This document shows positions 51,467 through 63,360 of a DNA stretch of 64,000 nt, piece after piece (position 1 is the stretch's first letter; each line of letters opens with the position of its first letter). The stretch lies in contig CM042996.1 of the NCBI GenBank assembly GCA_023678885.1, forward strand, positions 15,682,602-15,746,601, written 5' to 3'. The notes under the pieces are model-generated. The model was not told where the DNA came from and did not search any database. It saw nothing but the letters and a program-made list of their open reading frames with translations. Position numbers and translations under genes: made by a program. This stretch comes from Pogostemon cablin. Taxonomy: Eukaryota; Streptophyta; Magnoliopsida; Lamiales; Lamiaceae.

Positions 51467-51740
51467 GCTATCTCTATTTATACTACATCATGCTGAAAGC
51501 TCTCACACTTCCTATAACATCCTACATAACTATAAATTACTGGAGAATTCTAGGATATCATATTATTTCATAATTTAGTTGTATTATAACCACACATTTC
51601 TAGAAAATTCTAACTTCACAAATACATCAACTAATCTAAAATTCCTATATCCTCCCATAATCTATAATTTCTAAGATATCTTCACAAAATTAATTTAATA
51701 TTCAACAATTGTTGTTAGACAAAGTCTCTCACAAGAGACA

Positions 51741-51757
51741 CTCCTTGTAATACCCAC

Positions 51758-51840
<83 letters not shown>

Positions 51841-52830
51841 TTTATTATTATTGATTAAATAGGTGCTTGAGAAGTATTTTGTTGTATTTTCATTTTAAAA
51901 AATGGGATAAAATTTGCAAAGTTGGAATGAAGGGTGTACTTGTGCTACTTGCAAGAAAACAGAGGTGCACTTACCATAATTTTTCTGTATTTGTGTCGAA
52001 GTCGAAACTGGTCGTGTGAGATATGGTTGGAAAGCCACGGAAGAGTGGGCCACGTGGGCGTAAAGAACACTTCAATTGGATTCCAAACGAGAAAGTTATA
52101 ATCAAAGTGGTGACGTCGCGCAAGCTGTGCCGAATAGAACAGTTGTACCACTTTGCATGACTTGTTATACACTCAAATATTGGGTTTTCGGAGAGTTATT
52201 TATATGGATAGAAAGCACATGAAGAGAGGATCGCGTGGACGCAAAAATCACTCAAATAGGAGGTCGAACGAAGAAGTTATGATCAAAATGGTAAAGTCGC
52301 GCAACTGCCAACGGGATGTACGAAATTCACCAAGTTTTGACCATTATGATTGTTATTATTTGATCAAATTAGCCCATGAATTATCATCCCACAAGTGAAG
52401 CCATGTGCACTTATCCCACATGTGAAGTCATATGAAAGAATTGTAAGCCATGTTATGACTATGAGGTCATACAAACATGTTAGCCCACATGGAAATACAC
52501 ATGTATCACCACCTTGCCATGTGCCAATATATTCTTGATTCCATCACACACATCTATAAATACCTAACTCCATTCAAGCCACACACACAGCCTTCACTCA
52601 TATTCTTTCCATTAACTCTTTTACAATTAGTAGTAGTGTGAGGAGTGATCAATTGAGAGGAAATTCTCCACTCTTCTCTTTACATATTTTCATACACACA
52701 CACACACACATATTTTGCTGCCCAAATTCCTTCACCCTTCACTCATATTCTTTCCATTAACTCTTACAATTAGTAGTAGTGTGAGGAGTGATCAATTGAG
52801 AGGTAATTATCCATTCTTCTTTTTACATGT

Positions 52831-52875
<45 letters not shown>

Positions 52876-54334
52876 CATATATATATATCAATTTTCACAC
52901 ACTACCCTTTTTAATTTTATTCATTTTATTGTCAAACCTTATCATGTTATATACGAAAATGATCGTCTCGATGCGTAGATTCCAAATATATAACTCTTTT
53001 GTGAAATGGATTTCGTATGAGTAAGAAAAACTCATTCAAAGTTTCAACCCCTTTAATGGCATATTTTGTTTTGGTGTGAGTTAACATTGATATTATAGAC
53101 CGTTTTGAAGCTCTCCTCACGAGATCACAAAGGTATAATTAGTTTTGAATTTTGACGTAAAATGAGAAAGTTTGGAAGAAACCCACTTCATGGTATATTT
53201 TTATATTTTCAAAACTTCAACATTTTGATACAAAATTAGTATTGATGTGATCCTCAACTCACGAGGATTTCAACGATGTTTTCGAATTTTCAAATGGAGT
53301 TGTATAACTCAAATTGAGTTATTTTGTAATAAGGTTAAAGTTTAAGATAAGTTTAAATGAGAATTTGATTAAATATAAAAACTTAATTGTAATTTATAAA
53401 AATATATAATAATATTAGAAATTTAGTTTTAGTAATAAGAATTACTATTGTAAGTAGAACTCAATTTAGTATACCCTTGCAGGTACACATGAGACCGAAG
53501 GACAAGCATAGTTACTTTACACATTTCCAATAAGTTCAAGTTGGGGATAACTTTCACTCTTTACCGAGTGCTACATTTTATGTCATGATTGCTATATTAA
53601 GATGTGATATGTGTTACTGATATGTCATGTTATGTGTCATGTGTGCTTTTAATTCGATGACAAATATTTTCCTACTAATATCGTATTGGGTACGACTTGG
53701 TGCGCACAGACCAACTAACACAAATTACTGGCTACGTCGGTTCAGTACTAAAATGTATTTCAAAGTATGCTAACATCGTATTGGGATGACGGCCCGGTGC
53801 GCATAGACCAACTAATACAAGTTATCGGATGACGATTCGGTCTAAAATATTTTCAATGAGTTATCGAACGATAATGTGCAAATTATTTTATTAAAATGGC
53901 ATATGTTACATCTTGTGGTATATTTGACATACATATTTATTTTAACTTCGCAATCATTTTTAGTTAACTCATTGAGTGTATTTCAGACACTCACCCCTTA
54001 TTGATTTTCAGAACAATATTTAGAAGATGGAGAGACCCCTGCAGATGTCCCAAGCCCATAGAAGACTTTATGTTATGTCTTATATATTTTATTAAGAACT
54101 TTATTTCAGATATATCATCTGAACGTACTTGTTTTGGATATTTCACTCTACTCGGGTGAGTAGACGCTAATATGTAATAATCTCTATGCAACTTATACTT
54201 TATTATATTATCGCTTTGAGGAATTTATTATATTACTTTCGCTGTGCATACTCGACCCCTCTATTACTATATTGGGAATTATATATCTAGTAGCATCCCA
54301 ACCCCATAGCGAAATCCCGGGGCGTTACACTCCT
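51741..54334 (+). mobile_element. solo LTR, probably Ty3/gypsy (Tekay/Del type)
   Basis: A 2,584-bp unit, 51746-54329, starts TGTAATACCCACC and ends CCCGGGGCGTTACA. It is flanked on both sides by the 5-bp duplication CTCCT (51741-51745 and 54330-54334). Such ends are typical of plant gypsy elements of the Tekay/Del group. Inside are a TA run (51761-51836), a TATA box (CTATAAATACC at about 52554) and a long transcribed-type leader, but no retroviral-type protein domains and no second LTR. It is therefore most likely a solo LTR left by recombination. Confidence 0.8.
52592..52865. repeat. 146-bp tandem duplication inside the solo LTR
   Basis: CCTTCACTCATATTCTTTCC through GTGAGGAGTGATCAATTGAG to a CA run appears twice, at offsets 52592 and 52737. 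Each copy ends in a (CA)n tract, the second one longer (about 52832-52865). Confidence 0.85.
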
Positions 54335-55568
54335 TATGTGAGAGACGGGTTTACTATTATTAAAATATATTAATTGTTATATACGTAAAATATATTTATT
54401 ATTTATAGATAGTTAAAATATGATTTTATTTTTTATTTAGTATCATGAATGATGCATTAAAGCATAATTTAAAAATATTATAATATCCTTCACTATAAAC
54501 ATTCTTGAGTTATTAATAAGCATATTTTATTTATCAATAAAATATTTTAGAGTATATAATTTTTTTTTAATTTTATGTTTAATGATATTTTTATCTCATT
54601 TGTTTTTCACTTTTTTCTTTAATAAGAACAAAAAAATGACTGTATGAAAATTTTCAAATTTTAAATAATAATTTCAAAAGTAATAATTCAAAAAAGAGAC
54701 TCTCTATTGTGAGAAAAGTGTGTGACAAGTCTACTCATCATTACAGTATACTTATTGTATAGATATAATATGATATTTGTAATTAAAATATGTCCATAAT
54801 AAATCATATTATAACACATCAAAATCATACTTTAATGAATAATCCAACTTACTTTAAAAAATATACGCAGTCTCAGACGTCTCGCATAATTAAAGTCTTA
54901 TGTCTTCCAGAAAAGTTGCGCTGTTAATATCTTATTTAATGTATTACAAAGCTTCTCTATTATGTTAGAAAAAAATGTTTTATTAAAGAAATTTCTTTGA
55001 AAAAATTGAAATAACATGATGTATAAATTTGATTTTCTCAAATACATCAAATATTAGAAAATTGACAAATGCAGACATATTAAGGAAAGACTCGTGAAAT
55101 AAATAAAAGTAATAGTAATCAGTAAATTATTTTATAAACAATCTATAAAGTAATAAATATATGATAAAAAGTAACACAAATATTTTTAACTAATAATAAT
55201 AACTCTAATAACAATTTTAAAAAACACACAAATGATCTCATGTATCACAACTTACATGAGTACTCCCCTAAAATGTTTTGATTCACAATTAATTAATGCA
55301 CATTGTATTTCCCCATAATCATTTACAAAATAAAAATAAATAAATATAAATTAAAATACACTTTATTTTAGAAAATTATGTTATTTTCATTTAATATATC
55401 CAACAATTTTTTTTTTTTTTTACATTTTAATAGTATATTTTAGGCTCACTCTTTAATTGTCTAATAGTCCAGCTAACGGCAAATCTGCTCATTAACTAAA
55501 ATCGTATTCAGCAGATTTGAATCTGATAAATTCTTCACATTCTCATCTATAAAGAAGGAGACCAACTT
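54335..55568. other. AT-rich intergenic DNA
   Basis: No gene seen. Contains GTGAGAGACGGG- and GTGAGAAAAGTGTGTGAC-type debris of family C, into which the solo LTR appears to have inserted. Confidence 0.5.
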
Positions 55569-57421
55569 TCAATTTACCTCAGCAAGTTTGTCTATCACAG
55601 CAGAGACTATTGCCTTTAATGTCTCCTGTAGAGAGAGAGAGATGAATGGATTGCTTCAATTGCCTTAATTCCTAGAGTAATTGAAACACAAATAATACTA
55701 ATAATACCGATGAATGGTCTCTCAGTCCAAGAGACAACACTAATGCTTTTGACGATCCAATGTTGCTGCAAATGAGACAGAAACCACAAGATTATCAAGT
55801 AGTTGATATTACAAAATAGAAGAAAAAGATGTTGAGTGTTGAAATCGTGGAATACCTTATGTGCTCGATTAATTGGCGAGCACAGGACATTACAATGGGC
55901 TGGAGATGGACAGTTCATACATCAGTATCATTACTTTAATACAAGCATCAAAATCGTTTTTACTGGTTACAACTACATAAAGATTGCAAAGTTTACCTCG
56001 TCCCGTTTCCCAAACACCACGGATACATGGTAAGTTGGATCAACTGAAACACCTTCGTCTTTCCTGAAAATGAACAATACAATCTCACCAAATTTCCATA
56101 AAGGATATCCTTAATTCTAACTATCAACAACAATTTGCTAAAGTATGTATAACATAGCAGAGAGGGAATTCATGATAGAACCATGTAAACATCACCAAAC
56201 CCAAATCTTAATATTCCAGATCCAATACGGTCCACATGGATCACACTCGACAAAGATCAATATATACTTAATCTGTTTTTTCATGAAGTAATATTGAAGA
56301 TGCACAACAGAGGTAGGATAATGCCACTGATTCCATATTCACAGCATGACTAATATAAAATTTAGTTATCTTAAATACGAGTTGGTTGTACTATATCTTT
56401 CCAGAAATAAAATCCCATAAGCTCATAGCTTCCAATTAAACAAAGTTCAATATCAGGAATTAGTAGAAGCTATAGCCATTGAATTGCCTTCCAGACCTAC
56501 AGACTAAAACAGTTTCCAACATCTCTCCAGCGTAAAATACATAATTAATGTACGATAGATGTGATAATTTCTTTAGCCACTTAATATTACAAACCACAAC
56601 AATTCAAAATGATATAAAAAGACGACTAGTAGTACTGTAGTAGCCTACTCACAAAGGCAGGCTTACCTAGACTCAGATCCTTCTCCAGTTAAACAGTCAA
56701 CTTCAACCATAAACGGACTCATTTGTATTTAACATCTCATCGTTTCACATAGCTTAGTATTCTGATTCAGGCATAAATTCAAAGCAAGCTTAAATGCAAG
56801 ATTCACTAAACAAGCACTCTGACTCTTGATAAGCGAAACAAAATCAAAGCAGATCAATTAGTAAATTATATAATCATATTTATATAACATATATGAAATA
56901 AATTCGAAAATTCATCTTAGAGGCAGAAACACACTACGCAAACAACAACTCATACCTAGCTTGAAGTATTGTCCCCAAGCTTCCAATCTGAGTAGCCATG
57001 ACCTGGAATAATCCAAATACTTAGTTAACATGATATTAATATCGCAAAGCGTACAAATAATTAAAAAAAAAAAACTCACGAAAAAATGATCTTCGTAGTT
57101 GGTTATGATTATATCCGTTTTGTGCTCCTACATACAAGAATCCATCACGAAATAGCATCACACATTTACGGCTTCGAAAAGGCGGAAAATGAAAATCAAC
57201 GCAGTAACTGTTTATTCCAAGTAAAATTTGGTCTTAAATAAGTCAAAATCCACGCGCAAAGCTGCGGCGAAACTTCAGATAACTGGACTTAAATCATCCA
57301 TAAAAATACGCATCATATTCTTAGAAATTAAAGAAGAAGAAGAAGAAGCGGAAATCACCTTGATATCCAAACAGACCGCGGTGTGTCGAAGAGGGACAGA
57401 AGGATCCGACGTCGTTCCCAT
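55569..57421 (-). CDS. PSMG3: proteasome assembly chaperone 3-like (PAC3/PSMG3)
   Basis: Chaperone that, with PAC4, helps build the alpha ring of the 20S proteasome. Seven short exons: 57359-57421, 57080-57127, 56956-57002, 55997-56063, 55856-55899, 55708-55765, 55569-55625. They sum to 384 nt, exactly 127 residues plus stop, and every junction keeps frame and GT-AG sites. Recognisable segments are HKTDIIITNYEDHFFVMATQ, IGSLGTILQAR, VSVVFGKRDE, CARQLIEHI and LVLSLGLRD, matching my memory of the plant family (Arabidopsis At5g14710). The small alpha/beta fold fills the whole protein. No targeting signal is seen, which suits a cytosolic or nuclear chaperone. Confidence 0.9.
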
Positions 57422-57635
57422 TTCCGTGTAATTTTGAGCGAGGTTTTCGGTTTTCAAATTCCCTTGATTAAAAGTAGGGGGAGAGAGAGAGAGAGAGGGA
57501 TTTTGAGAGAATAATGGCCCATGGGCCATGGGTCATGTTCTGATGGTCCAGATAATTTGTATATGGGACTTCTATTACTTACCCAAAAAAATGAAATAAA
57601 AATATTTTAAAATAAAATGGTACATTAATTTTTGA

Positions 57636-57790
57636 CATAAGCTCCTGCGCTCCCCCTTCATTAATGAACACAACACTCCTCCTTCATATTCTATTTAAAC
57701 ATATGTATTGTTAGAGAAACTAAATTGCAAAGGGGCACGAAAATTGCAAAGAGGTACGGTGTCCCCTGTAAAAGAGCCTCACTCATAATT
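57636..57790. repeat. short repeat family B, copy 2
   Basis: GACATAAGCTCCTGCGCTCC ... ATTCTATTTAAACATATGTA ... AAAAGAGCCTCACTCATAAT. It is the same layout as 48369-48545 but has lost most of the GC-rich hairpin. Confidence 0.6.
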
Positions 57791-58112
57791 TTTAATAAAA
57801 AATGATGAAAAGTGACGACCATCCATTTGAATCATTTCATATGTAGTATAAATGAAGTGATAACATCTCACATTTTTGGCTCCAGATTTAAAAATGGATT
57901 AGGAAATGCATATAAGCAAATACAGCAAGGAGCAAGAGATGAATATAAGTTGGTCCAAAGTTGTAATGAAATAGCATCTACTGTAAATAAGTGTACAACT
58001 ATGCAAATAAACAAGACCTAACAGTTACAAAAGCAAAAAATCATCAACATCGTAACTTTCAAATAAACCTCCCTAACAGCATCAATGGCATACCCAAACC
58101 ATACATATCCAT

Positions 58113-58688
58113 TGTTGTGAAGAACACACAAAACCTTACAAACACTCAAGAATCAAAACACATAAAATGATAAATTTGAAATGAAATGTAATCTTGCACA
58201 AAGATGTATAGTGATTCGATTTTGAATAACCTACATCCACTTTGAGGAGAAGAATTCTTATTATTACTCAATGCTTACACACCAGATTGGATTGATCTCA
58301 ATCTGTAACAAGAAGAATGAAAACGAAGCAACAGACACTGTAAACACTCAAATGCAAAACTGCTGTGATCAAGCTACTTTGAGCTCTTATATCTTGCTAC
58401 TCCCTTAACCTATTGATCCGGTTAAACCTCCACTAGATAGCCCTCACTTAGTAGTTGAGATGCAGCCATCTAGCCGGTTCCAAGTAGCTCAACAACCTGC
58501 TCAAAAATCGCTCCAAAGTTGGCTACACACACACTGCACCAGATGACAGTTTTTGGCAGTTGGAGTTTGTTGGCTTGTTCAACTGCCTAGCTTGCTTCCA
58601 ACTTGCATGTAATACGTTATAATTGTTATTCAGTTGTTAATGAACAATCTCCACGTGTGAAACTCCCTCATGCATGCATCTATTGTCC
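58113..58688 (-). repeat. copia 3' LTR
   Basis: Minus-strand sequence runs from GACAATAGATGCATGCATG to TTCTTCACAACA. Compared by eye with the 62784-63360 LTR it has about 17 substitutions and one single-base indel, roughly 97% identity. A TATA-like GATATAAGAG lies in the middle. Confidence 0.95.
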
Positions 58689-58750
58689 TCAATCTCCACC
58701 TTAGATGTATGCATGATCAAACTTGAATTCTCCTCCTCATCTTGCTGCTT

Positions 58751-59590
58751 TTAAGGAGCAGCAACCTCTAACTTTGAAACCATACCATCTAAAGTCTTGC
58801 ACAGCTCAAACTTGGTTGCTGGCAAAGCTTTAGTAAGTCCATCTGCTGGATTTACAGATGTATCAATCTTCCTCACTTCAACAGATCCACTATCTACCAT
58901 ATCCCTTACAAAATATAGCTTGACATCAATATGTTTGGTCCTCTCATAATATCCCTGATGCTTAGCCAAGTGTATTGCACTTTGATTGTTACAATATACC
59001 ACTACAGCATCCTGATATTCTCCTAATTCCTTCAGCAAACCAACAAGCCATATTCCTTCCTTAATTGCTTCTATCAAAGCAATGAATTCAGCTTCTGTAG
59101 TTGATAATGCCACCACAGACTGATGGCTAGCCTTCCAGCTTACTGATGTTCCATACATATTAAACACATATCCTGTAAGAGACTTCCTTGAATCTAAGTT
59201 TGCTGCAAAATCAGCATCACATATCCAATGATAGCTTCTGATTTGGCTTCCTTCTTCTGAAATTTTAGACCAAGTTGTTCAGTTCCCTTGACATATCTTA
59301 ATGCCCATTTGACTGCCTCCCAATGTTGTTTACCTGGACAACTTAAGAATCTACTAATCAAGCTCATTACATAAGCAAGATCAGGCCTACTGCAAACCAT
59401 AGCATACATGAGACTGCCCACTGAACTTGCATATGGAATTCTACTCATTTCAGCTACTTCTTTGTCTGTTTTAGCTCCACTAAGTAGAGACAGACTTAAT
59501 CTTTGCTTAACAGGTGTTGTAACAGGTTTGCACTGATCCATATTGTACCTTTTGAGTACTTTAATCAGATAAGACTGCTGTTTCAACACA
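58751..59590 (-). pseudogene. copia RNase H region, broken
   Basis: Two frames: 59194-59589 is the connection after reverse transcriptase (VGSLMYAMVCSRPDLAYVMS), and 58751-59167 is RNase H (STTEAEFIALIEAIKEGIWL). A frame shift near 59170-59195 separates them, and another near 59585 separates both from the reverse transcriptase. Confidence 0.9.
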
Positions 59591-61196
59591 AGTATTCCAG
59601 CTGATTGTCTCTGCTTAGTTCCATACCTAGTATCATCTTGGCTTCACCAAGATCCTTCATCTCAAACTCTAATTTGAGTAATTCCATTACTACATCAATG
59701 CCTTGAGAGCTCTTGCAAGCAATCAAGATATCATCCACATAGAGTAGTAAGTATGTATAACAATTGTTTTCTTCCTTGATGTATACACAACTGTCATATA
59801 GACTTCTCTGAAATCCATTAGCAATTATATATTCATCAAACCTTAAGTACCACTGTCTAGGACTTTGTTTAAGTCCATACAGAGACTTAAGTAGTAAACA
59901 GGCCTTAGTGTCAGCCCTCTCAACTGTAATACCTTCTGGTATCTTCATGTAGATGCTTTCTTCCAACTTACCATGTAGAAAAGCAGTAGTTACATCCATT
60001 TGATGAAGCTCTAGATCATATTGGGTCATTAATGCTAGTAATACTCTAATTGAACAATGTTTAACCACAGGTGAGAAGATCTCATTGTAATTCACTCCTT
60101 CCTTCTGTGAAAAACCTCTAGCTACTAATCTAACTTTGTATCTGACTCTACCTTCAGCTGCAGATGCTGGTTTTCTTTTGAAAATCCACTTACATCCAAC
60201 TAGCTTCTGAAATTTTGGTTTGTCAACAATTCTCCATGTTTCATTCTTATTCAGAGACAGTAACTCTTTCTCCATGGCTACCAACCACTTATTACTATCT
60301 TGACTTGCCAATGCCTCAGTGTAGTTTCTTGGTTCATAAGCTTCAATTTCAGTTGTTGTATATAGTGAAAATGATACTATATCAGCTTCAACATACCTTG
60401 CAGGTGGCACTATAGTCCTTTTCTGTCTGTCCCTTGCAAGTTGATAGGTATTAGGTTGTTTTTTAACTCTTGATACTTCATCTGTATCTCTATTAGTGAA
60501 GTTCTCTTCACTTTCACCTAACCTGTTCATATTTTGAGGCTCCACCTCAAGATCAGACTCTCTTCTCTGATCATTTTTTATCAAAGGCATCTTATCTTCA
60601 ATGAAAATAACATCTTTACTGACCAAGAGCCTGCTTTCTTCATAACACCACAGTTTATACCCCTTTATACCTTTTGGATAACCAATCATAACACATTTAA
60701 GTGCTCTAGGTTCCAATTTATCTTGTTTCACATAGAGATAAGCTTGACAGCCTATAACTCTAAGATGAGAATAGCTTGGAACCTTACCTGACCATACTTC
60801 TTCTGGAGTTTTAAAATTCAAAGCTGTAGCAGGACATAAGTTGATCAAGTAAGCTGCAGTTGCAGCCAATTCTCCCCAAAACATCTTACTTAAGCCTGTA
60901 CTGCTCAACATGCATCTAATTCTTTGCAAAAGTGTCTGATTCATTCTCTCTGCAATTCCATTTTGCTGTGGAGTTCCAGGAACAGTTTTATGCCTCTAGA
61001 TTCCTTTTTCCTTGCAGTATGAATTGAATTCTTCAGACATAAACTCCAATCCATTGTCTGTTCTCAAATACTTCAAATTACTCCCAGTGCTATTTTCTGT
61101 TTCTTTTAACCAGACCTTGAATGTAGAAAATGCTTCATCCTTGGTTTTCAGAACATATACCCACAATTTCCTTGAGTAATCATCAATGATGGTCAT
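59583..61196 (-). pseudogene. copia integrase core and reverse transcriptase, broken
   Basis: The frame 60996-61196 carries the start of the integrase core (IDDYSRKLWVY, RTDNGLEF). A stop at about 60996 interrupts it before TPQQNGIAERMNQT. The 453-residue frame 59583-60944 continues the integrase C-terminal part and the whole reverse transcriptase, with AFLHGKLEESIYMKIPEG, SLYGLKQSPRQWY and the catalytic YVDD. Confidence 0.92.
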
Positions 61197-61373
61197 TATG
61201 TATCTTCCTCCACCTCTGGTTATGGTCTTTGATGGTCTCTAGAGGTCTGAATGAACATAATCCATCCTTCATTTGGTTGTATGTTCTGATTCACCAAACT
61301 TAAGTCTCTTGGACTTACCAAGAATGCAATGCTCACACTGTCTGATCTGATCATTAGCATTAAACTTGATCAA

Positions 61374-62105
61374 CTATTGTTTAGCCAGTTCTTGCATCCC
61401 TCTTTCACTAACATGTCCCAATCTACCATGCCATAACTTGGCATCATCTTGCTGATCAGTGTTGTGTATCTGTCCTACAACAACACTCCCATCCAGGAAG
61501 TACAAGTCAAATTTCCTAGTTCCTTTCATGACTATTCTATCATCCTTAGTCACTGTGAGAACTCCCTTCCTCAGGTTTGATTCATACCCTTTAGTATCTA
61601 GCATCCCAAGGGAGATGAGGTTCCTTCTTAATCCAGGAACATATCTAACATTCCTCAGAAGCCTCTGAACTCCATCAAACATGAGCAGTCTGATGGATCC
61701 CAACCTCTTTATTTCACAAGAATGATCATCACCTAATAATACTGATCATCCTTCTTGATGCTTGAATTCCTCAAACCAATGCTTCATAGGTGTCATATGG
61801 AATGTACATCCTGAATCAAGTACCCACTCAATAGACACATCTGATGATGTGATGGCCAGAGCTTCAATACCTTCCATACCAGCATCATTTTGAGATTTAC
61901 CAACCTGATTGACTTGATTCTTCTGGTTTCCTGTAGTTGCATCAACCCTTTTGGACTTGTTAGCTTTCCATTTTGCACATTGTTTGTTGAAATGCCCAGG
62001 TTCATGGCAGAAGTAACACTTCTTTCCAGTTAACTGATGCACTCTTCTTTTGATCAGAGTTACCTGCTTTGTTCCATTTCTTGTTTTGATTTCCCTTTTT
62101 GACAA
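61374..62105 (-). pseudogene. copia zinc knuckle, protease and integrase N-terminus, broken
   Basis: 61746-62105 holds the gag zinc knuckle (CYFCHEPGHFNKQC) and the protease active site (VLDSGCTFHM). 61374-61703 holds the integrase zinc-binding start (KLWHGRLGHVSERG). Stops at about 61373 and 61704-61745 split the frame. Confidence 0.88.
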
Positions 62106-62705
62106 AGAGTCCTTCTGCTCCAGATTTTTCTTTATTGTCAGCCACTTCCTCTAGATCTTTTGATCTAAGTGCTTTCAATACATCTTCAAATAGTACTACA
62201 TTCTTCCCTCCATAGAGAACAACATCCTTGAAGTGCCTTTGTGATCTTGGTAATGCTGATAGCAACATGATAGCCTTGCCTTCACTGGACAGCTTGAAAT
62301 CCACACTTTCCAGATCATCTGTGATCTTGCAGAATTCATCAGCTTGCTCCATTAGTGACTTTTCATCAGTCATCTTGAATGCATGAAACCTTTGCCTCAG
62401 ATGCATTTTGTTGGCAGATGATTTAACCATAAACAAGGCTTCCAATTTTTCCATACCCCAATAGCTGTTGTCTCCTTTGATACTTATCTGAGTATTTTAT
62501 CACTAAGACATAGAATTATTGTAGAGTATGCCTTTTAAAGTACCTGACCATCCACCTGTGCTCTTACAGTTCCTGCTGCAGCTTGAGGATCTTTGATGAT
62601 TTCAGTCTTCACTAGTGGAGGAGGTTTGAGAGCATCCATCAAACCTTGCTGCATTAGGACTGCCTTCATCTTGATCTTCCATAGATTGAAATCTGATTTC
62701 TCTGA
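62002..62705 (-). pseudogene. copia gag, broken
   Basis: Frame 62002-62454 carries the typical copia gag helical region (LMEQADEFCKITDDLESV, LLSALPRSQRHFKDVV). The expected N-terminus (KMKAVLMQQGLMDALKPPP) is in a separate piece at about 62540-62690, cut off by a stop. Confidence 0.85.
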
Positions 62706-62783
62706 GAGCTTTTAACATCAAATCTTGTAGTATTCATCTTGAATGCTTGCTGTATATCTGAATTTCCCACAGACGGCGCCAAT

Positions 62784-63360
62784 TGTTGTGAAGAATACAC
62801 AAAACCTCACAAACACTCAAGAATCAAAACACATAAAATGATAAATTTGAAATGAAATGTAATCTTGCACAAAGATGTATAGTGGTTCGGTTTTAAATAA
62901 CCTACATCCACTTTGAGGAGAAGAACTCTTATTATTACTCAATGCTTACACACCAGATTGGATTGATCTCAATCTGTAACAAGAAGAATGAAAACGAAGC
63001 AACAGAAACTGTAAACACTCAAATGCAAAATTGTTGTGATCAAGCTACTTTGAGCCCTTATATCTTGCTACTCCCTTAACCTATTGATCCGATTAAACCT
63101 CCACTAGATAGCCCTCACTTAGTAGTTGAGATGCAGCCATCTAGCCGGTTCCAAGTAGCTCAACAACCTGCTCAAAAACCGCTACAAAGTTGGCTACACA
63201 CACACTGCACCAGATGACAGTTTTTGGCAGTTGGAGTTTGTTGGCTTGTTTCAACTGCCTAGCTTGCTTCCAGCTTGCATGTAATACGTTATGATTGTTA
63301 TTCAGTTGTCAATGAACAATCTCCACGTTTGAAACTCCCTCATGCATGCATCTATTGTCA
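62784..63360 (-). repeat. copia 5' LTR
   Basis: Minus-strand TGACAATAGATGC to CTTCACAACA, keeping the canonical TG...CA ends. The primer-binding site begins two bases beyond it. Confidence 0.95.

Larger units (their letters stand above)
58113..63360 (-). mobile_element. degenerate Ty1/copia LTR retrotransposon
   Basis: A complete but inactive element read on the minus strand. LTRs of about 576 bp lie at both ends. Between them, in order, are gag with a zinc knuckle, protease, integrase, reverse transcriptase and RNase H. Integrase before reverse transcriptase defines the copia superfamily. A primer-binding site follows the 5' LTR (TGGCGCCGTCTGTGGG, minus strand, about 62766-62781) and a purine-rich tract (AAGGTGGAGATTGAGGA) precedes the 3' LTR. 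The coding region is split by several stops and frame shifts, so it cannot transpose by itself. I could not see a matching 5-bp target duplication. Confidence 0.95.

Noticed and set aside
52153..52398. 81-residue frame inside the solo LTR
   Set aside because: No similarity to retrotransposon proteins, and it overlaps the promoter side of the LTR.
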